In this document: piece by piece, positions 44,926 through 53,911 of the stretch
Position numbering within the stretch: the first letter of the stretch is position 1
Layout: every line of letters starts with the position of its first letter
NCBI RefSeq assembly: GCF_023571765.1
Contig: NZ_JAMJXC010000001.1
Coordinates: 124,001-188,000, forward strand
Direction of reading: 5' to 3'
Length of the DNA stretch: 64,000 bases
From: Xanthobacter aminoxidans
GTDB taxonomy: Bacteria; Pseudomonadota; Alphaproteobacteria; Rhizobiales; Xanthobacteraceae
The notes under the pieces: model-generated
What the model was told of the DNA's origin: nothing
What the model saw: the letters and a program-made list of their open reading frames with translations, nothing else
The model's database searches: none
Program-made: the position numbers and the translations under genes

Positions 44926-46258
44926 AGTCCACGGCGAGCGCCTCCAGCGGCAGGCGCAGCTCGACGAAGGCGCCACCGCCCGCAAGGTTGCCGGCCTCGA
45001 TATCCCCGCCCAGCTTGCGCAGCACGTTGATGGTGAGGAACAGGCCGAGCCCGCGCCCCGCCTCGCCCTTGCTGGACTGGAACGGCCGGCCGAGCTGCGT
45101 GAGGGCATCGGGAGCAAAGCCCGGACCCTGGTCGGTGACGCGGATCACAAGGTCTTCCCCCTCTTCCGCGGCCCGGACGCTGATGCCGCCGGGCGAAGCT
45201 TCCAGCGCATTGTCGAGCACGTTGAACAGCGCCTGCTGGATCACGCCGTCCCCGGTGATCGCGGCCCCCTTCGAGGTGGCATTGGCGTAGTCGAGGGCGC
45301 TGGGGCGGCGGCTCTGCACCCAGCTTTCCACCATCTCGTCCAGGAAGTCCGACAACGGGCTGCGCTGGGCCTCCTCGGCCCGCGCCTCGCCGGCGACCAT
45401 GAGGATGTGCGAGACGATGGACTTGCAGCGGCCGATCTCGGTTTGCATCTCCGCCAGTTCCTCGGCGAAGGCCGGATCGTCGCGGAAGCGCGGCATGTGC
45501 TGCCAGTCGTTCAGGATGACCGAGAGCGTCGCCAGCGGCGTGCCAAGCTCATGGGCGGCGCCCGAGGCGAGGAGGCCGATGCGCACGATGTGCTCCTCCT
45601 CCGCCGCGCGCCGCCGGGCTTCGGCGAGGTGGGCATCGCGCCGGCGCAGATTGGAGGTGATGCGGGTCACGAACACCACCGCGAGCACCGAGGCGAGGAT
45701 GAAGCACAGGAACATGCCCTGCACATGGAGGTCGAAGAAGGTGCGCTCGGCGTGGTGGTGCCCGCCCACATGGTTGCCGAAGTCGATGGGCCGATAGAAG
45801 TGGGTCAGCCAGATGAAGGACAGGCTGGTGACGAGCACGATGACCCAGGCCATGGCCGGCGCGAGCAGCACCGCGCCGAGGATCACCTGCAGCAGGAACA
45901 GCGAGATGAAGGGATTGGTGGCGCCGCCGCTCAGATAGAGCTGGAGGGTCAGCGCCGCCACGTCGAGCAGCAGCTCGATGCAGAGCTCCGTCTGCGTCAC
46001 CTCCACCGCGCTGAGCGCCCGGTGAAGGCTGACGAGATTGAGGCCGACGAGGAAGAGGACCACCAGTCCCATCTCGGCCAGCGGCAGGGAGATGCCCAGC
46101 CACAGATGCACGAAGGCGATGGCCGCGATCTGCCCCGCCACGGCGAGCCAGCGCAGCGATATGAGCAGCCGCAGATTGTCGCGCGTGGCGTCGCTCTCGA
46201 TGGCAGTCACGCTCATGCCGACGTCACTCCCCGGTTGCGGCAGCTGGACCGCGACCAC
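44909..46258 (-). CDS. regB: RegB/PrrB/ActS redox-sensing histidine kinase
   Basis: 449 residues. Six N-terminal membrane helices including the ubiquinone-binding heptapeptide GGATNPF (residues 111-117). H-box AAHELGTPLATLSVIL with His236. Redox-active Cys278 lies in EIGRCKSIVSHIL, corresponding to the conserved RegB Cys. ATPase boxes DNALEASPGG, TDQGPGF and GRGLGLFLTINVL. Kinase activity is restrained by oxidised quinone. The genes upstream encode terminal oxidase subunits, a natural target of this system. Confidence 0.94.
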   Translation of the reverse strand: MVAVQLPQPGSDVGMSVTAIESDATRDNLRLLISLRWLAVAGQIAAIAFVHLWLGISLPLAEMGLVVLFLVGLNLVSLHRALSAVEVTQTELCIELLLDVAALTLQLYLSGGATNPFISLFLLQVILGAVLLAPAMAWVIVLVTSLSFIWLTHFYRPIDFGNHVGGHHHAERTFFDLHVQGMFLCFILASVLAVVFVTRITSNLRRRDAHLAEARRRAAEEEHIVRIGLLASGAAHELGTPLATLSVILNDWQHMPRFRDDPAFAEELAEMQTEIGRCKSIVSHILMVAGEARAEEAQRSPLSDFLDEMVESWVQSRRPSALDYANATSKGAAITGDGVIQQALFNVLDNALEASPGGISVRAAEEGEDLVIRVTDQGPGFAPDALTQLGRPFQSSKGEAGRGLGLFLTINVLRKLGGDIEAGNLAGGGAFVELRLPLEALAVDYADVA

Positions 46259-46330
46259 TATCGCCCCGTCGGCACGCGAGGCAACGCGACCTTTCCGCCT
46301 CCGGGGAAGTCCGTACCCCGCGCGCCGGGC

Positions 46331-47416
46331 TCATTTCACCGCCGCCGCCGTGGCGGACGCGGCCTGCCGGCGGGCCTCCTCGGCCTTGCGCGCGTACTCA
46401 AGCGTCTTGGCGCGGACCATCTCGCGATGCTCGCTCACCGCCGCCTCGCGATAGAGGTGCCGCCCGGCGCCCATCAGCACCACCACCACCAGCATCAGCG
46501 AGGCGGCGAGGCCGAACATGCGGCCGATGGCGCCGTCCGGCCCGCGGATCTCGCGGATCATCACCACGCACAGCGCCAGCGACACGAGGATGGAGAGGCC
46601 GAACAGGCCGAAGGCGCCGGCCTGCGAGCCGCTGGTGTGCGGCAGGGTGAAGAGGGCCACGGGGCCGACGAGGAACTGCGCCATGGTCGGCCAGAACGCC
46701 CAGCGATAGCCGAGGCGGATCAGCTCGGCCCGGCTGAAGCCGGTATCGGCGATCTCCGCATCACTGCGTCGGCGGAACAGCCAGACGAGGAAAAGCCCCA
46801 CCATGGCCGGGCAGGCGAGCACGAAATGGGCGTAGCGCGGCAGCACGTTGGGCAAGGCGAGGGCGGAGAGGAAGCCGTGCACCGTTCCCCATTTCTCGGG
46901 AAACAGCATCAGGTTGATGTTGGTGAGAAAGATCAGCGGGATGAACAGGAAGAGCAGGCACGCGACCCCGGAAATGGCGAGGTGCAGGGCCTTCATCCCC
47001 TCCATGCGATGCCAGAGATATTTGTGGATGTAGGTGAGCACGAAGGCGATCACCACCAGCGGGATGATGGACACCCACAGCGCGCCGGTGAGCGCATTCG
47101 CGGTGTAGAAATAGACCGTGTAGAGCGTGTTGATCGCCAGCAGCGGCCCCACGCCCAGCACCACCGCGATGCTCTTGTTGGCGGTGATGGTGGAGGCGAT
47201 CTCATAGGCGAGGCGGTCGTAGCGCTTCTGCTTCAGCCCGCGCGCTTCATAGATGAAGGACAGCAAGGCCCCGCCCACCATGAAGTTCACGAAGGCGATG
47301 TGCATGAGGAAGAAGACGATCAGCACCGCCACCAGCACTGGCTCCGGTGCCGGCATGGGCAAGGGAATGTCGTGGGGGACCGGGATGTCGTGGGGAACGG
47401 GAACGTTGGGGTTCAT
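46331..47416 (-). CDS. Cytochrome bd-like oxidase, second membrane subunit
   Basis: 361 residues from ATG 47416, overlapping the stop of the preceding gene (ATGA). The N-terminus has a Pro-rich repeat (PVPHDIPVPHDIPLP). About eight membrane helices follow (VLVAVLIVFFLMHIAFVNFM; GVGPLLAINTLYTVYF), ending in a charged coiled tail. It resembles the membrane core of CydA-type proteins but lacks an obvious Q-loop (GRQPW). In bd-superfamily operons of the cytochrome c-containing type, a second CydA-related subunit is usual; the exact subunit name is uncertain. Confidence 0.65.
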   Translation of the reverse strand: MNPNVPVPHDIPVPHDIPLPMPAPEPVLVAVLIVFFLMHIAFVNFMVGGALLSFIYEARGLKQKRYDRLAYEIASTITANKSIAVVLGVGPLLAINTLYTVYFYTANALTGALWVSIIPLVVIAFVLTYIHKYLWHRMEGMKALHLAISGVACLLFLFIPLIFLTNINLMLFPEKWGTVHGFLSALALPNVLPRYAHFVLACPAMVGLFLVWLFRRRSDAEIADTGFSRAELIRLGYRWAFWPTMAQFLVGPVALFTLPHTSGSQAGAFGLFGLSILVSLALCVVMIREIRGPDGAIGRMFGLAASLMLVVVVLMGAGRHLYREAAVSEHREMVRAKTLEYARKAEEARRQAASATAAAVK

Positions 47417-48927
47417 CGCGTGCTGGTCTCCCGCGTGAGGGGCGTTGCGGAGGCCTGGGTGAGGGGTGGAGCGCCAGTGAGGGCGGCGCGCAGCGTCGGG
47501 GTGATGACGACGACGCCGGCCTGCTGGGCGCCGGGAATGGGCGCGGCGTTGTGCTGGAGATGCTCGAGATAGGCGCCCATCAGCTCCAGCTCCCGTGCAG
47601 TGCCGGGAAACGGCGGCATGAAGGGCTGCGCCTCGTGCATGTTCTCGATGTAGCCGGCGGTGAGTTCGCTCCTCCACGGCTGGTCGCCGAACATGCGCTG
47701 GAGATGGCCGGTGATGGAATTCACGCCGTGCCCGGTGTGGCAGCGCGAGCAGGTGTTCATGAACACGTCCTTGCCGGCCTGGATGCGCGTCAGCAGCGCC
47801 GCGCGCTCAGGCGCGGCCAGCCCCTCGGGCAGGCCGGCTTTCTCGGCGTCCGTCAGCGGGTTGGAATAGGTGGCATAGGCGAGCACGCCGTCGCGCTGGA
47901 GCAGGGCGTAGTCGTCCACCCTGAAGCCGTTGGCATACATGTAGCTGCCGATGACATAGGGCTTGCGGACGAATTCGCGCACCCGCTCGAAGTGTCCGGT
48001 CATCCACAGGATGGCGACGAACGGCACGATCAGGACGACGCGCGGCAGGAGCTGCGGCCGGGTGATCGCCCATTGGACCACCGCGAGGATAGCGACCACG
48101 GTGACCACCGCGATCTCCAGAAACTTCTGCTGCCACTCGGCGAATTGCAGGCTGGCCAGCGCCACGCCAAAATTGTCGCGCATGGCCTCCGGCACGACCG
48201 CGTAGTACCAGAGCCCGCCGGCCAGAACGAGCGGCGCCGCCACCAGCGTCCAGACCGCGATGGCCCGGAGCGCCGTCGCCCGGAAGGGATCGTCGCGCTT
48301 CACGAAGAAGGGCACGAGAAACATGGCGATGACCCCCGCCATGGCGGCCGCTAGTGGCGTGCGGAAGGCGAGCTGCGGCAGATAGACGGGGTTGGTGAAG
48401 CCGCTCCACAGGGTGTGCTGGGAGAGCCAGTTCCCCGGGTCCATCATGAAGCCGAGGATGGAGACGATGATGGCCATCGTCACCCATGAGAAGAAGGCCA
48501 GCGCGAAGCCGAGGCGGATGTGGCGCACCTTGGCGGCACCCGTCGCCCACTTCTTCCAGGTGAGCGTATAGGCGAGGATCAGGCAGACCTCGGTGATGAA
48601 CACCAGCCATTCCACGAACCACGCCCAGAAGAAGACGCGGATGAGGCTGGCGATGGAATAGGGGTTCACCAGCGACACCGACAGCCAGATGCCGACGCCG
48701 GTCAGCGCGCCGACCGTGGTGGTGATGAGGAAGGCGAAGAACAGGATGCGGTAGGCGAGCTTGTCCCAGCGCGCGTCGCCGCGCTTGTGCCCATACCATT
48801 CCATGGCCGCCACGAGGGGCATGAGGCCCACCGCGAGGCCGTGGTTGATGAGCACATGCAGGATGGCGATGGTGGCGATGAGGCCGCGATTGCCGAGGAT
48901 GTCGAGGTGGAAGACGGGAAAATCCAT
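47413..48927 (-). CDS. CydA-like bd-superfamily oxidase subunit fused to a cytochrome c domain
   Basis: 504 residues from ATG 48927 (overlaps upstream stop). Residues ~1-330 hold about eight membrane helices with CydA-like features: a His in ILHVLINHGLAVGLM and acidic residues in WAWFVEWLVFITEVCL. The C-terminus is a class I cytochrome c: haem attachment Cys393-Ser-Arg-Cys396-His397, with Met ligand candidates in FMPPFPGT. There is no quinol-binding GRQPW loop. This combination suggests a bd-type enzyme taking electrons from cytochrome c or carrying its own haem c. Electron donor and oxygen reductase activity are inferred. Confidence 0.75.
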   Translation of the reverse strand: MDFPVFHLDILGNRGLIATIAILHVLINHGLAVGLMPLVAAMEWYGHKRGDARWDKLAYRILFFAFLITTTVGALTGVGIWLSVSLVNPYSIASLIRVFFWAWFVEWLVFITEVCLILAYTLTWKKWATGAAKVRHIRLGFALAFFSWVTMAIIVSILGFMMDPGNWLSQHTLWSGFTNPVYLPQLAFRTPLAAAMAGVIAMFLVPFFVKRDDPFRATALRAIAVWTLVAAPLVLAGGLWYYAVVPEAMRDNFGVALASLQFAEWQQKFLEIAVVTVVAILAVVQWAITRPQLLPRVVLIVPFVAILWMTGHFERVREFVRKPYVIGSYMYANGFRVDDYALLQRDGVLAYATYSNPLTDAEKAGLPEGLAAPERAALLTRIQAGKDVFMNTCSRCHTGHGVNSITGHLQRMFGDQPWRSELTAGYIENMHEAQPFMPPFPGTARELELMGAYLEHLQHNAAPIPGAQQAGVVVITPTLRAALTGAPPLTQASATPLTRETSTR

Positions 48928-49346
48928 CACGCCCTCGCAGCTTCGGGCGTGCCATCGCCGCCATCGCTCGCGCCCAGTGCCAGCAGCGCGAATTCGATGG
49001 TGAACAGCACGAGGCCCATGGTGTGGGCGAAGCTGCCGGGGGCATGGCCCACGACGAGGATGATGGCGAGCGCGGCCAGCGCGGCCGCGATGGCCGGCGG
49101 CGCGAGCATCACGGCGAGATCGTAGGGGTGCAGGGTTAGCGGGTTGCCGTCCATGCGCCGCAGGGACCGGACCAGGATCGCGGCCGCGCACAGGAGAACG
49201 GCGGCACCGCCGACGAAGCGGAACAGGTCGGCTGAGCCGAGCAGGATCAGGATGGCGGTGAGCAGCAGGGCATTCACCACCGTGAGCCGGTCGGGCCGGG
49301 CGGCAAGCCAGGCCCCCAGCCTGGAAAGAGCATGGGCGATCATCAT
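48927..49346 (-). CDS. Small membrane protein at the head of the bd-like operon
   Basis: 139 residues from ATG 49346. Three to four hydrophobic helices (VNALLLTAILILLGSADLF; FVGGAAVLLCAAAILV; LAALAIILVVGHAPGS; LVLFTIEFALLAL). No known motif. Translationally coupled to the CydA-like gene (4-bp overlap), so probably an accessory or assembly subunit. A 17-bp palindrome lies 60 bp upstream of its start. Confidence 0.7.
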   Translation of the reverse strand: MMIAHALSRLGAWLAARPDRLTVVNALLLTAILILLGSADLFRFVGGAAVLLCAAAILVRSLRRMDGNPLTLHPYDLAVMLAPPAIAAALAALAIILVVGHAPGSFAHTMGLVLFTIEFALLALGASDGGDGTPEAARA

Positions 49347-49405
49347 GGGTCCGTCGTGCTGTGTTCGCGGATGGCCCACTATGGTGAGGCCGCGACAGGG
49401 CACGA

Positions 49406-49422
49406 TTGGACAAACGGTCCAA
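49406..49422. promoter_or_regulatory. Operator-like palindrome upstream of the bd-like operon
   Basis: TTGGAC-AAACG-GTCCAA: perfect 6-bp arms with a 5-bp spacer. A near copy lies upstream of the cytochrome c peroxidase gene (53710-53726), with 15 of 17 bases shared in register. The TTG/CAA ends recall CRP/FNR sites, but those have a shorter spacing (TTGAT-N4-ATCAA), so another regulator is likely. Confidence 0.55.
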
Positions 49423-49517
49423 GCCGACGAAGCTTCGATGGGCTCCGGGCAAGTGGAACGGCAGAAAAAGCCGCGGCCGGTGCCGAACTTGCGTGCGGCA
49501 CCGGCCTTGGTCGAGGT

Positions 49518-49643
49518 TTATTTCTGACCGGATTTGCTCGCGAGCGTGCGGGCGCGGTCGTCCATCAGCTCAAACCACATGGCGTTGAGCACGGCGAAGG
49601 CGGCGGCCAGGGGCAGGCCGAGGAGCCAGGCGAAGTACCACAT
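49518..49643 (-). CDS. cydX: CydX, small subunit of cytochrome bd oxidase
   Basis: 41 codons: it begins MWYFAWLLGLPLAAAFAVLN and continues AMWFELMDD, ending after a basic tail. The MWYFAW start and the INAMW-type core are diagnostic of the CydX/YbgT family. One transmembrane helix. It begins 12 bp after the cydB stop, completing cydABX. It stabilises the haems of the CydAB complex. Confidence 0.9.
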   Translation of the reverse strand: MWYFAWLLGLPLAAAFAVLNAMWFELMDDRARTLASKSGQK

Positions 49644-49655
49644 CTTTGAGCTCCC

Positions 49656-50813
49656 TCAGTAGGCGTGGCCGGAGCCATCGGCGATGGCCTTCGCGTCCAC
49701 CTTGCCCCACAGCACGCGGTAGACCCACGTGGTGTAGGCGATGATGACGGGCACGAAGATCACGGCGCAGACCAGCATGATGAACAAGGTGAGATGGCTG
49801 GAAGAGGCATCCCATACCGTGAGGCTCGACCGCGGGTCGATGGAGGACGGCAGGATGAAGGGGAACATGGAGAGCCCCACCGTCGAGATGATGCCGAAGA
49901 TGGCGAGGGAACTCGCCAGGATGGCACCGATCTCCCGCCGCGCACGCAGCGCCGCGAACGACGCCAGCGAACCGGCGATGCCGAGGAGCGGTCCGGCGAT
50001 GATCCATGGCCGCGCCGCATAGTTGGCGAACCAGGCGTGGGGCGAAAGCTCCGCCGCCTTGGCCAGCGGATTGGAGGGGCCGTCCTTGGCGATCTCGCCG
50101 ACGATCCGGTAGCCGCTGACGCCGAAATAGAGCCAGACCCCGCCGAGGACGAAGAGCAGGATGGTTGCGAGCGCCGCCCCGCTGCCGACGGTGCGGGCTC
50201 GCGCCTCCACCTCGCCCTCCGTCTTCAGCACCAGCCAGTTGGCCCCGTGCATCACCAGCATGGCGACGCTCAGCAGCCCGCACAGCAGGCCGTAGGGGTT
50301 CAAGAGCTCGATGAGGGTGGTACCGTCATAGAAGATGCGCAGCTCGTCGTTGAGGTGGAAGGGCACGCCCTGCAGCACGTTGCCCACGGCGACACCCATG
50401 ACCAGCGCCGGCACCAGCCCGCCCACGAACAGCGCCCAGTCCCACGCCGAGCGCCAAGCCGTGCTCTCGCGCTTCGAGCGATACTTGAAGCCCACGGGCC
50501 GCAGGATCAGCGCGAAGAGGATGGCGAACATGGCGAGATAGAAGCCGGAGAAGGACACCGCATAGAGCGGCGGCCAGGCGGCGAAGATGGCGCCGCCGCC
50601 GAGGATGAGCCACACTTGGTTGCCCTCCCAGACGGGGCCGACCGTGTTGATGACGACACGCCGTTCCAGATCGGTACGGGCCACGAAGGGCAGCAGCATG
50701 CCGGTGCCGAGATCGAACCCGTCCATGATGGCGAAGCCGATGAGCAGCACGCCGAGCAGCAGCCACCAGATGACGCGCAGGGCGTCGTAGTCGATGAGGG
50801 TGTGAAGGATCAT
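49656..50813 (-). CDS. cydB: Cytochrome bd ubiquinol oxidase subunit II
   Basis: 385 residues from ATG 50813. Eight to nine membrane helices. Diagnostic stretches: LLIGFAIMDGFDLGTGMLLP, the motif GPVWEGNQVWLI, and ILRPVGFKYRSK. The frame is open far upstream, but the real start is fixed by homology and by the five-base gap to cydA. Confidence 0.95.
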   Translation of the reverse strand: MILHTLIDYDALRVIWWLLLGVLLIGFAIMDGFDLGTGMLLPFVARTDLERRVVINTVGPVWEGNQVWLILGGGAIFAAWPPLYAVSFSGFYLAMFAILFALILRPVGFKYRSKRESTAWRSAWDWALFVGGLVPALVMGVAVGNVLQGVPFHLNDELRIFYDGTTLIELLNPYGLLCGLLSVAMLVMHGANWLVLKTEGEVEARARTVGSGAALATILLFVLGGVWLYFGVSGYRIVGEIAKDGPSNPLAKAAELSPHAWFANYAARPWIIAGPLLGIAGSLASFAALRARREIGAILASSLAIFGIISTVGLSMFPFILPSSIDPRSSLTVWDASSSHLTLFIMLVCAVIFVPVIIAYTTWVYRVLWGKVDAKAIADGSGHAY

Positions 50814-50818
50814 GGCAG

Positions 50819-52396
50819 TCACTCCGCGGCAGCGAATGCGGGGGGAATGAGCCGGGCCTCGGGGGCGTCGTCCGGCTCCGGTCCCTTGCGGATGGCGCGG
50901 AGCATCAGCGTCATCTCGATGACGATCAGCACCGTGTAGATGGTGGCAAATCCGGCGAGTGTCGCCAGAACCGTCCTGGCGCCGAGGCTGGAGACGGCGG
51001 CGGCGGTGGGCAGCACGCCCTCGATGATCCAGGGCTGGCGGCCCACCTCGGCCACCACCCATCCCAGCTCCGCCGCGATCCACGGCAGCGGGATGGCGAG
51101 GACCGCGATCCAGAGCAGCGTGCGGCTGCGGTCCAGCCGGCGCCGCGCCGACAGGTAGAAGAGGAGCGCGGTGAAGGCGATGAAGAAGAAGCCGAGCCCC
51201 ACCATCACCCGGAACGACCAGAACAGGGTCGGCACGTTCGGCACCGTGTCCCAGGCGGCCTGGTTCAGCTGGGCGGCGGTCGCCTTGCGCGGGTCGTCCA
51301 CATAGCGCTTCAGCAGAAGGGCGTAGCCGAGGTTGCCGCCATTGTCCTCGAACGCCTGCTTCACCGCGGGCGCGATGGCCGCGCTGCTGCCGGCGGCGCG
51401 GATCTGCTGCAGGGCGTCGAAGGCGAGGATGCCGCTTTTGATCCGGGTTTCGGCGTGGCCGACCAGTTCCTCGATGCCGGGAATCTGCGTCGTCAGCGTG
51501 CGTGTGGCGATGAGGCCCAGCACCCACGGGACGCGCACCGCAAAGCGCGTCTCGCGCGCCTGCTGGTCCGGCAGGCCGACGATGGTGAAGCCGGCCGGCG
51601 CAGGCTCGGTCTCCCACATGGCCTCGATGGCGGCGAGCTTCATCTTCTGGTGCTCGCCGTCGAGATAGCCGCTCTCGTCGCCCAGCACGACCACGGACAG
51701 GGACGCGGCGAGGCCGAAGGAGGCCGCCACCGTCATGGACCGTTTCGCAAGGTCGGTGTGGCGCCCCTTCAGCAGGTACCAGGCGGAGACGCCGAGCACG
51801 AAGAAGGACGCCGTGACATAGCCCGCCGAGACGGTGTGCACGAACTTCGCCTGCGCCACCGGATTGAACAGCACGGCATAGAAGTCGGTGACTTCCATGC
51901 GCATGGTCTGCGGGTTGAAGGCCGACCCGGTGGGGTTCTGCATCCAGCCGTTGGCGATGAGGATCCAGAGCGCGGAGAGGTTCGAGCCCAGCGCAACGGC
52001 ATAGGTGGTGACGAGGTGCCCCACCTTCGACAGCCTGTCCCAGCCGAAGAAGAACAGGCCGACGAAGGTCGCCTCCAGGAAGAAGGCCATCAGGCCTTCA
52101 ATGGCGAGCGGCGCGCCGAAGATGTCGCCCACATAGTGGCTGTAATAGCTCCAGTTCATGCCGAACTGGAATTCCATGACGATGCCGGTGGCCACCCCCA
52201 GCACGAAATTGATGCCGAACAGCGTGCCCCAGAACTTGGTCATCTGGCGCCAGATGGGCCGGCCGGTCATCACATAGACCGTCTCCATGATGGCGAGCAG
52301 GACCGAGAGGCCGAGCGTCAGCGGCACGAAGAGAAAATGATACAGCGCGGTCACAGCGAACTGCAACCGCGAGAGGTCGACGGTATCGAGGATCAT
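50819..52396 (-). CDS. cydA: Cytochrome bd ubiquinol oxidase subunit I
   Basis: 525 residues. Starts with the typical DLSRLQFAVTALYHFLFVPL (haem b595 His in YHFLF). GRQPWIIEGVLPT marks the quinol-oxidising Q-loop end; FVHTVSAGYVTASFFVLG carries another haem ligand. High-affinity oxygen reductase of the cytoplasmic membrane. First gene of cydABX. The 102-bp upstream gap contains a TTGAT half-site only. Confidence 0.95.
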   Translation of the reverse strand: MILDTVDLSRLQFAVTALYHFLFVPLTLGLSVLLAIMETVYVMTGRPIWRQMTKFWGTLFGINFVLGVATGIVMEFQFGMNWSYYSHYVGDIFGAPLAIEGLMAFFLEATFVGLFFFGWDRLSKVGHLVTTYAVALGSNLSALWILIANGWMQNPTGSAFNPQTMRMEVTDFYAVLFNPVAQAKFVHTVSAGYVTASFFVLGVSAWYLLKGRHTDLAKRSMTVAASFGLAASLSVVVLGDESGYLDGEHQKMKLAAIEAMWETEPAPAGFTIVGLPDQQARETRFAVRVPWVLGLIATRTLTTQIPGIEELVGHAETRIKSGILAFDALQQIRAAGSSAAIAPAVKQAFEDNGGNLGYALLLKRYVDDPRKATAAQLNQAAWDTVPNVPTLFWSFRVMVGLGFFFIAFTALLFYLSARRRLDRSRTLLWIAVLAIPLPWIAAELGWVVAEVGRQPWIIEGVLPTAAAVSSLGARTVLATLAGFATIYTVLIVIEMTLMLRAIRKGPEPDDAPEARLIPPAFAAAE

Positions 52397-52498
52397 GGGA
52401 TCTGCCGGGACGGTCCGGTCTCCTTGTCTCTGGCTGCGCCCTGCGGCGCGACCGGATTGATTTCGGATGGGTCGACATGGGGCAGATCTCGGTTGCGC

Positions 52499-53668
52499 TC
52501 ATGGCGTGAGCAGCGGCTCGTAGCGCGCGTCCGTGAGCGTCTTCAGGAAGGCGACGAGCGCGTCGATGCGCTTGTCGTCGAGGGCGGGCGCGTCCAGAAG
52601 CTCCTTGCGGGAGATCGTGCTGCCGACCTCCGGGGGCGCGAAAGGGCGGCCGGTCTCGGGGTCGATGCGGCGCGCGTCCGATTTGGTGACATAGCTGTTG
52701 TAGAAGAGGATGACGGTGCGCAGGTCCTTGAACACACCGTTGTGCATGTAGGGGCCGGTGACGGCGACATTGCGCAGGGTCGGCACCTTGAACCGGCCAT
52801 CCTGCCGGCGGTCCTTCAGGTGCCGGCCGGCACGCAGGCCGTGATCGGTGGGCGCGCGCAGATCGGGGTTCGCCGGCACGCCGATATTGTGGAACTGATA
52901 GTTGGAGAAGGTTTCGCGGCTGCCGCCCTGCGGCTCGATCTGGTGGCAGAGGTGGCAGTTGGTGAACTGGGTGGAGAAGAACAGGACACGCCCCAGTTCT
53001 TCCTGATCCGTCATCTTGTATTCGCCGCGCAGGGAGCGGTCATATCTGGAATCGAAGGGCGAAACCTCCGCGCTGCGCTCATAGGCCGCCAGCGCCTCGG
53101 TCAGCGCGGCGAAGGCGCGAGTGTCGCTGGCGAGGACATCAGCACCGAACAGCCGGCCGAAGGTCTCCACATAGACCGGCTTCTCCTTCAGTCGCGCCAC
53201 CACGCTCGCCTTGCTCGGCATCGCCATCTCGACGGGGTTGAGCAGCGGCCCCCCGGCCTGCGCCTCCAGCGTGTCGGCGCGGCCGTCCAGAAACTGGCCG
53301 CCGACATAGCGGCCCTGCTCGTCCCTGTGGAAGCGCGACGCGGAGGCCGCATAGCTCACGGTGGGCGCATTGCGCACGCCGCGCGCATGCCCGTCCGAGC
53401 CGAGGGAGACGGCGCCGCTGGCAGCGTCTTTCCGCGGGTCGGCGAAGCCGTGCGCCGGATCATGGCAGGTGGCGCAGGACTGGTTGCGTCCAGCGGAGAG
53501 GTCGGGATCGGAGAACAGCATCGCGCCCAGCGCGCTGCGTTCGGCGTCGGACGCAGCCACGCCGGGACGGGGCGAAGCGAGCGCGATCAGGAGCCCTGCG
53601 GCTGCGGTGACGACGAGCCGTCCCGCGCGGTGCTGCCTCGATCTTCCTGACATGGCCTCGGCGTCCAT
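52499..53668 (-). CDS. Di-haem cytochrome c peroxidase (MauG/CcpA family)
   Basis: 389 residues from ATG 53668; ATG 53653 is an alternative. Signal peptide with LVVTAAAGLLIALASP, so periplasmic. Two haem c sites: CATCH in NQSCATCHDPAHGFADPR and CHLCH in FTNCHLCHQIE. FKVPTLRNVAVTGPYMHNG is the conserved peroxidase region near the second haem's Met/His ligand. Reduces H2O2 with electrons from cytochrome c. Lies just upstream of cydABX on the same strand, but has its own palindrome. Confidence 0.92.
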   Translation of the reverse strand: MDAEAMSGRSRQHRAGRLVVTAAAGLLIALASPRPGVAASDAERSALGAMLFSDPDLSAGRNQSCATCHDPAHGFADPRKDAASGAVSLGSDGHARGVRNAPTVSYAASASRFHRDEQGRYVGGQFLDGRADTLEAQAGGPLLNPVEMAMPSKASVVARLKEKPVYVETFGRLFGADVLASDTRAFAALTEALAAYERSAEVSPFDSRYDRSLRGEYKMTDQEELGRVLFFSTQFTNCHLCHQIEPQGGSRETFSNYQFHNIGVPANPDLRAPTDHGLRAGRHLKDRRQDGRFKVPTLRNVAVTGPYMHNGVFKDLRTVILFYNSYVTKSDARRIDPETGRPFAPPEVGSTISRKELLDAPALDDKRIDALVAFLKTLTDARYEPLLTP

Positions 53669-53709
53669 TCGCACCCAGACCTTGTCGCCGTGTTGCGGTG
53701 CGGCAGCCA

Positions 53710-53726
53710 TTGGACAAAACGTCCAC
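53710..53726. promoter_or_regulatory. Operator-like palindrome upstream of the cytochrome c peroxidase gene
   Basis: TTGGAC-AAAAC-GTCCAC, 42 bp before the ATG at 53668. It matches the element at 49406-49422 in all but three bases. The position fits a promoter-proximal operator and rules out the in-frame ATG at 53710 as the start. Confidence 0.55.
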
Positions 53727-53911
53727 AGCAGTGCCCTGTCGCCGCATCGAGGCTGCCCCCCACCGCTCCGGTCTGTGACGCCCTTGCGACGGGTGGACCG
53801 GTTTTCGTGGCGGGTTTGGCTGTCCAAGGGGGTTGCGCATCGGCGCGACTTGGCCTGTAGAGAGGGCGGCGGGCGCGAAGCGATGCCTGTCGACGGGAGC
53901 TGGAGACCAAG

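Noticed and set aside
46259-46330. RegA binding site before regB
   Set aside because: Loose GCGGC/GCGAC matches occur, but in GC-rich DNA they are expected by chance.
44876-47572. 898-codon open frame on the plus strand
   Set aside because: Antisense to regB and the bd-like operon. The translation is repetitive charged residues without domains; GC-rich codon bias explains it.
52397-52498. FNR box before cydA
   Set aside because: Only the left half (TTGAT) is present; the right half reads GATGG in the expected place.
51455-53650. 731-codon open frame on the plus strand
   Set aside because: Antisense to cydA and the cytochrome c peroxidase gene, both with haem motifs.
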